NCBI GenBank assembly: GCA_002482415.1
Contig: DLFY01000208.1
Span: forward strand, 1 to 16,678
Reading direction: 5' to 3'
Length of the DNA stretch: 16,678 nucleotides
Source of the DNA: Phycisphaerales bacterium UBA7708
GTDB lineage: Bacteria; Planctomycetota; Phycisphaerae; Sedimentisphaerales; Anaerohalosphaeraceae
The translations under genes and the position numbers were made by a program. Below the pieces are notes generated by a model, which was given only the letters and a program-made list of their open reading frames with translations, searched no databases and was not told the origin of the DNA. Below, one piece after another: positions 7,511 through 14,577 of this stretch (within the stretch, counting starts at the first letter, position 1; each line of letters opens with the position of its first letter).

Positions 7511-8248
7511 ATGAAAAGGTTTAATGTTATTTTCATTGGCATGTTGGCAATTGCATCGCTGGCCCAGGCGGGCCTGGTGGGATTATGGGAATTTAATCAT
7601 TCTGCAGACTTAACGTCCGCCACAATCGGAACCAATCTGGGATTAACCGGCAGCCACACGGCAGTGGCAGGCATTGGTGCCGGTGACGGCGCTGCTGAGA
7701 TTGGCAAAGGCAGCTTCTATACAGTTACGTCTGGAATTGGCGCCAATGGCGGCGGAAACTATACCAATGAATGGACGCTGGTCTATGATATCAAGTGTCC
7801 TTTGACCTCAAGTTACAGCTCGCTGCTTCAGACAAATACAACCAATAGCAATGACGGCGATTTGTTTACGAAGTCAAACGGACAAATTGGGGTCAGCGCC
7901 ACAGGGAATGCGCCGGCCGGAACGGTGCCTGTCGATACGTGGTATCGCCTGGTGGTCCGCGTGGACAACGGTAATCTGTATGAGCTGTGGAAAGATGGGG
8001 TGCGTGTTCTGAATGGAACTCCTCAGAGTGTTGATGGTCGTTTTTCTCTGGAAAATATATTTCTTTTATTTGCGGACGAAGATGGTGAAGAAGAGCCTGT
8101 TGATGTGTCCATGGTAGCTCTCTATGATGAGACGCTTTCAGGTGAGGCTATTCAGGCACTGGGTGGAGCTGGCAGCCCAATTCCCGAACCTGCCACCATG
8201 ATTCTGCTGGGACTGGGTGGAATGGTGTTTGTGCGTCGGCGAAAATAA
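7511..8248 (+). CDS. LamG-like lectin-module protein with PEP-CTERM signal
   Basis: The product has 245 residues; GGAGGAAAG precedes the ATG. The signal peptide (MKRFNVIFIGMLAIASLAQA, 1-20) is a close copy of the one at 5096. The rest is a single LamG module (21-220) nearly identical in layout to module A of the neighbours: LVGLWEF, GSHTAVAGIGAGDGAA, NEWTLVYDIKCPL, WYRLVVRVDNG, FADEDGEEE, ALYDETLS. The last 24 residues form a PEP-CTERM signal (PIPEPATM, a hydrophobic stretch, RRRK). It therefore has the same binding module as its neighbours but a different sorting tail. No enzyme motif is seen; a surface-bound glycan-binding role is inferred. A strong terminator follows. Confidence 0.9.
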   Translation: MKRFNVIFIGMLAIASLAQAGLVGLWEFNHSADLTSATIGTNLGLTGSHTAVAGIGAGDGAAEIGKGSFYTVTSGIGANGGGNYTNEWTLVYDIKCPLTSSYSSLLQTNTTNSNDGDLFTKSNGQIGVSATGNAPAGTVPVDTWYRLVVRVDNGNLYELWKDGVRVLNGTPQSVDGRFSLENIFLLFADEDGEEEPVDVSMVALYDETLSGEAIQALGGAGSPIPEPATMILLGLGGMVFVRRRK

Positions 8249-8263
8249 GTTGGAAATAGGATA

Positions 8264-8310
8264 ACAGGAGCTATCCTGCACACAATTTTCGGGATAGCTC
8301 CTGTATTTTT
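8264..8310 (+). terminator. Rho-independent terminator
   Basis: A perfect 13-bp stem (8264-8276 with 8292-8304), a 15-base loop, then TTTTT at 8306-8310. It lies 15 bases after the LamG/PEP-CTERM stop codon. It separates the metallophosphoesterase gene, which must then have its own promoter between about 8311 and 8425. Confidence 0.9.
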
Positions 8311-8374
8311 GAGAAACATCTTCAGAGCGTGTACCGGGGCGGGATTCTTCAGGCATTGAAAGCGGCTTAGGAAA

Positions 8375-8393
8375 GATGTTCTATAGAGACATC
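8375..8393 (+). promoter_or_regulatory. Short leader inverted repeat before the metallophosphoesterase gene
   Basis: GATGTT pairs with GACATC (6 pairs, one T-G), ending 38 bases before ATG 8432. It is weak alone and listed because its position matches the inverted repeats before 452, 5096 and 7511. Confidence 0.2.
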
Positions 8394-8431
8394 GGACAAT
8401 CCGTTCTATTTTGGATCAGTTGGGAGTTGAT

Positions 8432-11326
8432 ATGAATCGGGATGCGGCAGCATTGTTTATTGTAATTGTATTATTCATTTTATCGGAAGCAGCGCAGGCG
8501 GCAGCGCTTGTTGGACAGTGGGATTTTAATAATACCGCCAATCTGACCGCCGCCACAGTCGGCAGTAATTTGGTATTAAGCGGGAGCCATACGGCAGTGT
8601 CAGGTGTCCGTACCGGAGACGGTGCCGCTCGGATTGGCAGCAACAGCTATTATAAGGTTACGAATGGAATTGGAGCCAATGGCGGCGGCAACCTGACCAA
8701 CGAATGGACACTGGTCTATGACATCAGGTGTCCTTTGACCGCCGCTTACAGCTCACTGCTTCAGACAAATAAAACGAATACCAATGACGGCGAGTTATTT
8801 ACAAAGTCAACCGGAGAAATTGGGGTTGCGGCCACACAGTATGCGTCGGCGGGAACGGTTGTGGCGAATACCTGGTATCGTTTGGTTGTTCGTGTTGATA
8901 ATGGATCTTTTTATGAATTATGGATCGATGGGGTGCGTGTTCTGAATGGAACTGCACAGGCGATTGACGGACGTTTTTCCCTGGAAAATGTTTTTCTTTT
9001 GTTTGCGGACGAAGACGGTGAAGAAGAGGCTGTGGATGTGTCCCGGATCGTAATTTATAACGGGGCCCTGAGCGAAAGCGAAATTCAGTCGCTTGGCGGT
9101 GTCCTGCCGCCGCCGGTCCTTGCAGGGCAGTGGGATTTTAATGACCCCGCCAATCTGACGGCCGCGACGACAGGAACAGACATGATTTTGAACGGTTCAC
9201 ATACGGCAGTGGCAGGTTTTAACGGATATGACGGAGCTGCGAGGATCGGAATGGGAAGCTTTTATTCCTGCAGCCACGGCATTGCTTCAAACGGGGGAGG
9301 TTCCAAGGTCAATTCGTGGTCGGCGGTCATTGATTTGAGCTATCCATCCTCCAGTATGGGATATTGGAAATGTCTTTTTCAAACCGATCCGCTTAATTCC
9401 GATGATGGAGAATGTTTCATACATCCGGATGGCAGTATTGGTTTAGCGGCGACAGGTTATTCGGGCAGCGATATGGGGACACCCGCTTTCTATACATTGC
9501 CGGATACGTGGTATCGTGTAGTGATTGTGGTGAACAATGGCTCCGAATATTCAATCTATGCCAACGGTACAAAAGTTCTTGCCGGAGCCGTTCAATCGAT
9601 TGACGGCCGCTTTTCCCTGGAAGACACACTGTTCTGGTTTGCTGACGAAAGCGGGGAAGATTACCCGATCGATGTATCTATGGTGGCGTTGTATGATCGG
9701 GCATTGTCACCCTCACAGGCGGCTGCATTAAAAGGTCCCGGGGGGCAGGACTTGCCGCAGGCGACCTTGATTCTGACGCGGCCCTATTTGCAGAACGTGA
9801 AAACAAACGGCATTACGGTGATGTGGGAAGTGAATAAGCAGGTTTCCTGCACACTGGCGTATGGTCTTGATTCAAATTACGGAGTGTCAGCCGCTATTAC
9901 CTCCGAAAACAGCGGAGGCGGGAGTGTTATTTATAAAGCGGTGTTAACGGGCCTGGTGCCGGACCAGATGTATCATTATCAAGTAACGATAGACGGGATA
10001 CCTTTGGACGACAGGACTTTTGAAACCGCGCCTTCCAGCAGGGTTAATTTTTCCTTTGCAGTCTGGTCAGACAGCCAGGGAACCAACCACGGTACATATC
10101 CTGCAGATCCTTATGAGCCGACAAAGTCCATGATGGCGCACATGGCGGCTTCCGGTGTGAAGTTTGCTGTTACATCGGGAGACCTGGCCGAGAACGGGGA
10201 TTCATACTCAGACACAAAATATTATTACCTTGATCGGGTTGCTGAAAATCTTGGGCAAACCGTTCCCTGGTTCAATGCGTGGGGTAATCATGATGCGGGG
10301 CAATTCTCTGTCATTCGAAAGTTTGCGGATATGCCCAGTAAAGATCAAGGTGCCCCTTACACTGCCGGATACGGAAGCTTTTCATTTGATTATGCAGGCT
10401 GCCACTTCATCTGTATTGATGATCTTACCCGAAGCAATTTTGCGTGGATTCAAAATGATCTTCAGCAGGCCGCGGCAAACAATGCCCGGCAGATATTTCT
10501 CTTTATTCATCGCCCACCCTATTCGGAGCGCTGGTATAGCGGGGAAACTGAACTTCGCACAAATCTGGTTCCGCTCATGGAGCAATATGGAGTCGATATC
10601 TGCTTCAGCGGGCATACGCATGAATACGAACGAGGCTGGATGAATAACGTGTACTACTGTATGACCGGCGGCGGCAGTTGGCTTGATTTTGCTGAGCCGC
10701 TGATCTATGATTGGCCGCATATAACCGTGGGAGGGTATCACAGCCTGGGCAGCGGGATATCCGGAGGTCTGGTGAATGAATATGTGCGGGTGGATGTGAC
10801 TGAGCATGGGTGGACGGCGACAATGGTTCCATTTTATTATGACGGGACTCCGAGGACGGATGTTGCAGATGCTTTTGGAAGTCCGACGTTCAGCAGTGAC
10901 TCGATTACTGCTGAAAATGCAACAGAAGATGCTTTCTATAGCAGTTCTATTGCATCGGAAGGAATTGATCCGGAAGGCATGCCGCTGACTTTTTCAAAAG
11001 TGGCCGGACCATCCTGGCTGCAGGTGTCGGCGGATGGGATATTGACAGGAACACCATTGAATACGAATGCCGGACTAAACCATTTTGTGATAAGGTGTGA
11101 AAATACTCACAACAACTATGATCAGGCGACCTTGAATATCCGGGTAAACAATCTTTATGACGGCGAGGAAGGATTGGCGGATTTTGTTGAATTCGCACGT
11201 CATTGGGGAGATAGCGAATGTTTGGATGCCCCATCTTGCGGAGGTGCTGATTTGAATGGCGACAAGGACGTGGACATGGATGATTTAAATATATTTGCAT
11301 TGAGATGGTTAGATGCCATTCCATAA
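8432..11326 (+). CDS. Secreted metallophosphoesterase with two LamG modules, Ig-like domain and EF-hand tail
   Basis: The product has 964 residues from ATG 8432, chosen over TTG 8411 because GGGAG sits 5 bases upstream and the signal peptide (1-23, ending SEAAQA) then comes first. LamG modules occupy about 24-222 and 228-434; the first is close to the neighbours' module A and the second more diverged. A purple-acid-phosphatase-type N-domain (about 443-536, TRPYLQNVKTNGITVMWE) precedes a calcineurin-like phosphoesterase (about 539-755): SDSQG (Asp546), SGDLAENG (Asp584), WGNHD (Asn619, His620), FIHRPPY (His693), SGHTHEYER (His728, His730). The first motif is DxQ rather than DxH. A putative Ig-like domain (about 818-907) and an EF-hand tail (DLNGDKDVDMDDL, about 940-952, then ALRWL) end the protein. 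It probably hydrolyses phosphate esters outside the cell while the lectins hold it on a polymer; the substrate is unknown. Confidence 0.9.
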   Translation: MNRDAAALFIVIVLFILSEAAQAAALVGQWDFNNTANLTAATVGSNLVLSGSHTAVSGVRTGDGAARIGSNSYYKVTNGIGANGGGNLTNEWTLVYDIRCPLTAAYSSLLQTNKTNTNDGELFTKSTGEIGVAATQYASAGTVVANTWYRLVVRVDNGSFYELWIDGVRVLNGTAQAIDGRFSLENVFLLFADEDGEEEAVDVSRIVIYNGALSESEIQSLGGVLPPPVLAGQWDFNDPANLTAATTGTDMILNGSHTAVAGFNGYDGAARIGMGSFYSCSHGIASNGGGSKVNSWSAVIDLSYPSSSMGYWKCLFQTDPLNSDDGECFIHPDGSIGLAATGYSGSDMGTPAFYTLPDTWYRVVIVVNNGSEYSIYANGTKVLAGAVQSIDGRFSLEDTLFWFADESGEDYPIDVSMVALYDRALSPSQAAALKGPGGQDLPQATLILTRPYLQNVKTNGITVMWEVNKQVSCTLAYGLDSNYGVSAAITSENSGGGSVIYKAVLTGLVPDQMYHYQVTIDGIPLDDRTFETAPSSRVNFSFAVWSDSQGTNHGTYPADPYEPTKSMMAHMAASGVKFAVTSGDLAENGDSYSDTKYYYLDRVAENLGQTVPWFNAWGNHDAGQFSVIRKFADMPSKDQGAPYTAGYGSFSFDYAGCHFICIDDLTRSNFAWIQNDLQQAAANNARQIFLFIHRPPYSERWYSGETELRTNLVPLMEQYGVDICFSGHTHEYERGWMNNVYYCMTGGGSWLDFAEPLIYDWPHITVGGYHSLGSGISGGLVNEYVRVDVTEHGWTATMVPFYYDGTPRTDVADAFGSPTFSSDSITAENATEDAFYSSSIASEGIDPEGMPLTFSKVAGPSWLQVSADGILTGTPLNTNAGLNHFVIRCENTHNNYDQATLNIRVNNLYDGEEGLADFVEFARHWGDSECLDAPSCGGADLNGDKDVDMDDLNIFALRWLDAIP

Positions 11327-11431
11327 CCTCCTGGGGGTAATGATGAGGCATGCTATATGAAAATACTTTATCGATCGTAATAACACGTGTATACAAGAGC
11401 ACGGTTTCTCGATGGGCAACCTGTTTTTCCA

Positions 11432-11564
11432 CTGTCCTTAAAATAGAGTTTAAGGCACAAAAAAATGTGTTGATATAGCAAAGAATAGAGAGTACTTAAA
11501 CCTCTGACTTTGTTGTAGTTAAACGTTTAATAAAGGTTTTTACTACGTTTACAAAAAGAGGGCT
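11432..11564 (+). repeat. Diverged direct repeat, copy R2
   Basis: The counterpart of R1 at 1951-2092, same orientation (landmarks are given there). R2 has cleaner internal symmetry: CCTTAAA/TTTAAGG and TTAAACGTTTAA. Its right end merges with the minus-strand terminator. A CTGACT-17-TTAATA pair sits where R1 has TTGACA-17-TAAATG. Confidence 0.6.
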
Positions 11565-11582
11565 AATTGACTTCCGCCCTCT
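11553..11582 (-). terminator. Rho-independent terminator of the minus-strand operon
   Basis: Read on the minus strand, AGAGGGC (11582-11576) pairs with GCCCTCT (11563-11557) around a 12-base loop, and a T-run follows (plus strand A at 11553-11557). It lies about 240 bases after the last stop codon of the operon (11822) and is the first good candidate there. Confidence 0.65.
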
Positions 11583-11821
11583 CCGCCAGCTGAACGGGTG
11601 GATTATTTTGTTCCTAAGAGTATTCTGACAGAAAAGCTGAAAAACTGGAAGGCTTCTTTGGCTATATTGGGATTTTCTATATCGCAATGTCCTTGTATAA
11701 TTATATCTGCGATTTGGCCTATAATCGGAGTATTTATACCCTAATTCGCAGGTCAAAAGTGACCGGATGGACTGCTAAAGCAGCTCGATAATCGTCCACC
11801 CAGGTACCTGTATATTTAGTT

Positions 11822-12718
11822 TTATTGGAGAGGAACCTGTTGAATTCGTCTGCCGCAGGATGGACAAATACTGGTTTGATCCGGCAACAGTGTAACAACC
11901 TGTCCACATCTGCATAATATTTGTGAATGGTGTGTTACAGAAGCCATCTGATGCTGGCGCTCTTGAAGTGCCTTGTCTTTTGCTTCTGCGGTTTTTTCTT
12001 CCTGTTGCTGATGCGTTTTGCGATCCGCCCAGGAATACTGCCATGTTTCATTTTCAAGACTTTTATTTCGCCTCAAAAGAATGTCCCATAATGAGCTTTC
12101 GTCCCGTGGAATGACTGCCCAGCGAATATAGATTAATAACGAAGCGAGTACCATTCCGGCCAGAAAGGAACTGAAATTGATAAAGAATATCCACGATCTT
12201 TCAAATAATAAGCAGCATCCTCCGTCCAGTATGATCCAGTAAAGGATTACCCAGAATCCGGATAAAGAAAAAGTTCTTGGTAGAATAAACGTGATGAAAC
12301 AGTCAATCGAATTAACCGGCCAGAAAATCAGGTACATCCCTGCCGCAGCGTGAATCGTCCAGGAGAAAAACCAGAGCAGGGGAGCATTTGAAGTGCCCTG
12401 AATTAAAAAGTAGAGTCCCGCCGAGCAGCCCATGATAAACAGATATGAAAAATTCCCGATCTTGGAACAGACACTTTTTCCAAAAACCCAAAAAAACAGC
12501 AGGGATGCCATATAAAACATAATCAGCAGGACAAAGTCCATGTGGATATTAAAATAGTCCACACCGAAAAGAATGCGATGTGTTTCCGGAAAGGCTCTGC
12601 TGACAAGCTGTCTGAATGCTATCAGGGCAGCAGCAAAATATACAATATATCCCATCCATGGAGAATATTCTTCATAAATATCACTGGAATAAGGCAGAAA
12701 CACGGTGCTTGACTCCAT
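11822..12718 (-). CDS. Polytopic membrane protein, rhomboid-like without catalytic residues, with C-terminal zinc ribbon
   Basis: The product has 298 residues and starts 3 bases after the PilT stop codon. About six membrane spans are visible (near 23-39, 60-80, 88-107, 112-134, 150-171 and 174-198). The last one, INFSSFLAGMVLA, fits the rhomboid helix pattern aHxxGfxxGxxxA, but Asn181 stands where the catalytic His should be. The fourth span reads HAAAGMY, where rhomboids have GASG, so the Ser position is Ala. Two membrane-enclosed motifs thus suggest a rhomboid fold that has lost its dyad; the resemblance is by eye and moderate. A charged, Gln/Glu-rich, probably coiled segment (about 230-258) leads to a small zinc ribbon (Cys269, Cys271, Cys285, Cys288; CRCG and CPSCGRR). 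It is the last gene of the operon. Alternative: an unrelated six-span membrane protein. Confidence 0.85.
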   Translation of the reverse strand: MESSTVFLPYSSDIYEEYSPWMGYIVYFAAALIAFRQLVSRAFPETHRILFGVDYFNIHMDFVLLIMFYMASLLFFWVFGKSVCSKIGNFSYLFIMGCSAGLYFLIQGTSNAPLLWFFSWTIHAAAGMYLIFWPVNSIDCFITFILPRTFSLSGFWVILYWIILDGGCCLLFERSWIFFINFSSFLAGMVLASLLIYIRWAVIPRDESSLWDILLRRNKSLENETWQYSWADRKTHQQQEEKTAEAKDKALQERQHQMASVTHHSQILCRCGQVVTLLPDQTSICPSCGRRIQQVPLQ

Positions 12719-12721
12719 GAA

Positions 12722-13807
12722 TTATAGCTGTGCGTCCCGCTGGTCCAGGAGACGCTCACGCATGGCTCTGGGGTTGAATGAATTATTAATTGCCGCTTCG
12801 TAGGTGATTTCTCCGTTTTGATACAGATCATAGAGTGAATCATCCATCAGGTGCATCCCCCTTTTGCGGCCTGTCTGGATAACGCTGATGATCTGGTGGA
12901 ATTCCTGCTCCCGGATATGTCGCTGTGTGGGGGCGTCCACCAGTAAAAATTCCGTGGCCAGAACTCGGCTTTTTTTGTTGGATGCCTGGATCAGACGCTG
13001 TGCGATAACAGCTTTTAAGCAATTGGACAATTGCATAATAATCTGGGGCTGCTGGTTGTCCGGGAAAATGGAAACAATTCGTTCAATAGTTTGAAAACAG
13101 TTTGGAGTATGGCAGGTCGCTATGACCAGATGACCGGTTTCTGCCGCCATCAGGGCTGTTGCGGTTGTATCCAGATCTCTCATTTCACCGACGCAGACCA
13201 CGTCTGGATCCTGCCGCAGCACGTGAATCAGGGCTTTATTAAACGACTTGACATCGGTATAAAGCTCCTGCTGGACAATGATGGCTTTTTTTTGCGTATG
13301 AACATATTCAACGGGATCCTCAATGGTGATGATCTTGCATCGGCGTTCACTGTTAATCAAATCCACCATATAGTTCATGGTGGTGGTCTTTCCGCTGCCG
13401 GTAGGGCCGGTGACTAAAACAAGGCCGCTCGACAGCCGTGTCAGGTCTTCTATTTGCATCGGCAGCCGCAGATCTTCCCGGCTGCGAATGACATGTGTAA
13501 CGGGCCGGATAGACATCTCCGGATTACCCGCCTGATTATAAATCGACACTCGAAATCGCCCCAGTTTTTCGTCAAATACACTGCAGCAAAGCTGCCAGTC
13601 GCGTTCGAATACCTTGATTTGTTCATCATTGAGAAAACTGAATGACAAGCGCTTGGTGTCTTCACGCGATAACGGAGGCGAATCAGCCAGAATGATCTCG
13701 CCATTGATTCGGAATAGTGGAGGCAGCCCGGCTACAATGTGGATATCGGAGGCCTCGGCTCGTCGCGCCAGTGCCAGAATTCGCTGCATTTCTGTGGTAA
13801 TAATCAT
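12722..13807 (-). CDS. pilT: PilT/PilU-family twitching-type ATPase
   Basis: The product has 361 residues, a normal length for PilT. An AGGAG box lies 5 bases before the ATG, which is 8 bases after the TPR stop. The N-terminal PAS-like domain has ASDIHI (19-24) and FRINGEI. The RecA-like core has Walker A GPTGSGKTTT (134-143), the Asp box TIEDPVEYVH (161-170), Walker B around DPDVVCVGEMRD (200-211) and the His box TGHLVIATCHT (224-234). All catalytic elements are present, so it should be an active hexameric ATPase. In the family such enzymes disassemble type IV pili. Here no pilin, platform or secretin gene is in view, and its partners are DUF1257/DUF2997, TPR and membrane proteins. A motor for another membrane assembly is therefore possible, although pilus genes may lie elsewhere. 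Confidence 0.93.
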   Translation of the reverse strand: MIITTEMQRILALARRAEASDIHIVAGLPPLFRINGEIILADSPPLSREDTKRLSFSFLNDEQIKVFERDWQLCCSVFDEKLGRFRVSIYNQAGNPEMSIRPVTHVIRSREDLRLPMQIEDLTRLSSGLVLVTGPTGSGKTTTMNYMVDLINSERRCKIITIEDPVEYVHTQKKAIIVQQELYTDVKSFNKALIHVLRQDPDVVCVGEMRDLDTTATALMAAETGHLVIATCHTPNCFQTIERIVSIFPDNQQPQIIMQLSNCLKAVIAQRLIQASNKKSRVLATEFLLVDAPTQRHIREQEFHQIISVIQTGRKRGMHLMDDSLYDLYQNGEITYEAAINNSFNPRAMRERLLDQRDAQL

Positions 13808-13815
13808 GTTCGCTC

Positions 13816-14577
13816 CTAAAAGAATCGTCCCAATAGTCGTTTCCAGAAACGGTCCTCAACAGCCGCTGATTCGCTATCGACAAGATCCCAGTCCGGTCGA
13901 AGAATTTTTGCTTGTTCAAGACTGGTTCGGGCCTGGTTTCGTTGTCCGAGTTTGTGCTGGCAGTGCCCCAGTTCATACCATGCCAGTGGGGATTTAGGAA
14001 AATCCCGCACCGCTTCTGATAATAAATCCATCGCGCAGGCATAATAGCCATAACGCGACAAGATTCGGCCTGCCTGCAATCGAATCAGCGAAGTTTCTGG
14101 TCCTGCACAGGCGACAGCCTTGGGAATGCAGGTTTCGGCAATACGACGGTTTTGTTTCAGCAGGATTTCCATTCGAGTCAGCCACACCCAGGGGCCTGGA
14201 TTGTCCAGGCTCAGCGCATGGTCCGAAAATGCCATCGCTTTGTCGAATCGTCCGTCACGAAAGCTGGCCGTTGCCTTATGTGATAGAAATTCAGGGTGTT
14301 CAGGAAATAGTTCCATGGCTTTATCCGCCCAGATTACGGCCTCTTTGTATTCCCCCAGTTCAATCAGCATCCGGATCTGACCGGCCCAGCCGGGCAAAAA
14401 GTGGCTGTTGCATTCCAGTGCCCGTGAATAATTCCGCAGCCCCAGTTCAAAATCACCATGCAGACAGCTTCGGATGGCCTGATCCTGGAAATACCTTTCA
14501 TCCCGGATGGGTTCGCCGGCATGTCGTTCAGGCTGTCCGCCTGCATCATCAAATTCAAGGCTCGAAAAACGCGTCAT
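13816..14577 (-). CDS. TPR-repeat protein
   Basis: The product has 253 residues. Its ATG overlaps the upstream stop codon as ATGA, the usual sign of translational coupling. About five tetratricopeptide repeats are visible (near 29-61, 62-95, 96-128, 163-195 and 196-229), with typical spacing of Trp/Tyr, Gly and Ala-Leu: GDFELGLRNYSRALECN, GEYKEAVIWADKAMELFP, GRFDKAMAFSDHALSL, YACAMDLLSEAVRDFP, GQRNQARTSLEQAKILRP. There is no signal peptide or membrane span, so it should be a cytoplasmic adaptor. The C-terminus ends with a basic/aromatic FWKRLLGRFF, which could touch the membrane. Likely partners are the PilT-type ATPase and the membrane proteins of the same operon, by inference from gene order. 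Confidence 0.9.
   Translation of the reverse strand: MTRFSSLEFDDAGGQPERHAGEPIRDERYFQDQAIRSCLHGDFELGLRNYSRALECNSHFLPGWAGQIRMLIELGEYKEAVIWADKAMELFPEHPEFLSHKATASFRDGRFDKAMAFSDHALSLDNPGPWVWLTRMEILLKQNRRIAETCIPKAVACAGPETSLIRLQAGRILSRYGYYACAMDLLSEAVRDFPKSPLAWYELGHCQHKLGQRNQARTSLEQAKILRPDWDLVDSESAAVEDRFWKRLLGRFF

Larger units (their letters stand above)
11327..11821. other. Intergenic region between convergent units, with repeat copy R2 and a minus-strand terminator
   Basis: About 495 bases. It holds R2 (11432-11564), the terminator of the minus-strand operon (11553-11582), a 7-bp inverted repeat CCTTAAA/TTTAAGG (11436-11442, 11449-11455) and the perfect 12-base palindrome TTAAACGTTTAA (11519-11530). 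Minus 11603-11740 is open for 45 codons without a start codon and may be a gene remnant. No gene is convincing. The + strand gene ending at 11326 has no clear intrinsic terminator of its own. Confidence 0.6.

Noticed and set aside
8411..8431. TTG at 8411 as start of the metallophosphoesterase
   Set aside because: ATG 8432 has GGGAG at the right distance and places the signal peptide first.
11496..11756. 86-residue minus-strand frame after the operon
   Set aside because: Arg/Tyr/Ser-rich, runs through the terminator hairpin and the R2 palindrome, so probably not coding.
12722..13807. Type II secretion GspE or PilB-type ATPase
   Set aside because: Length of 361 residues, the ASDIHI N-domain and the lack of a long N-terminal extension or tetracysteine motif fit PilT/PilU.
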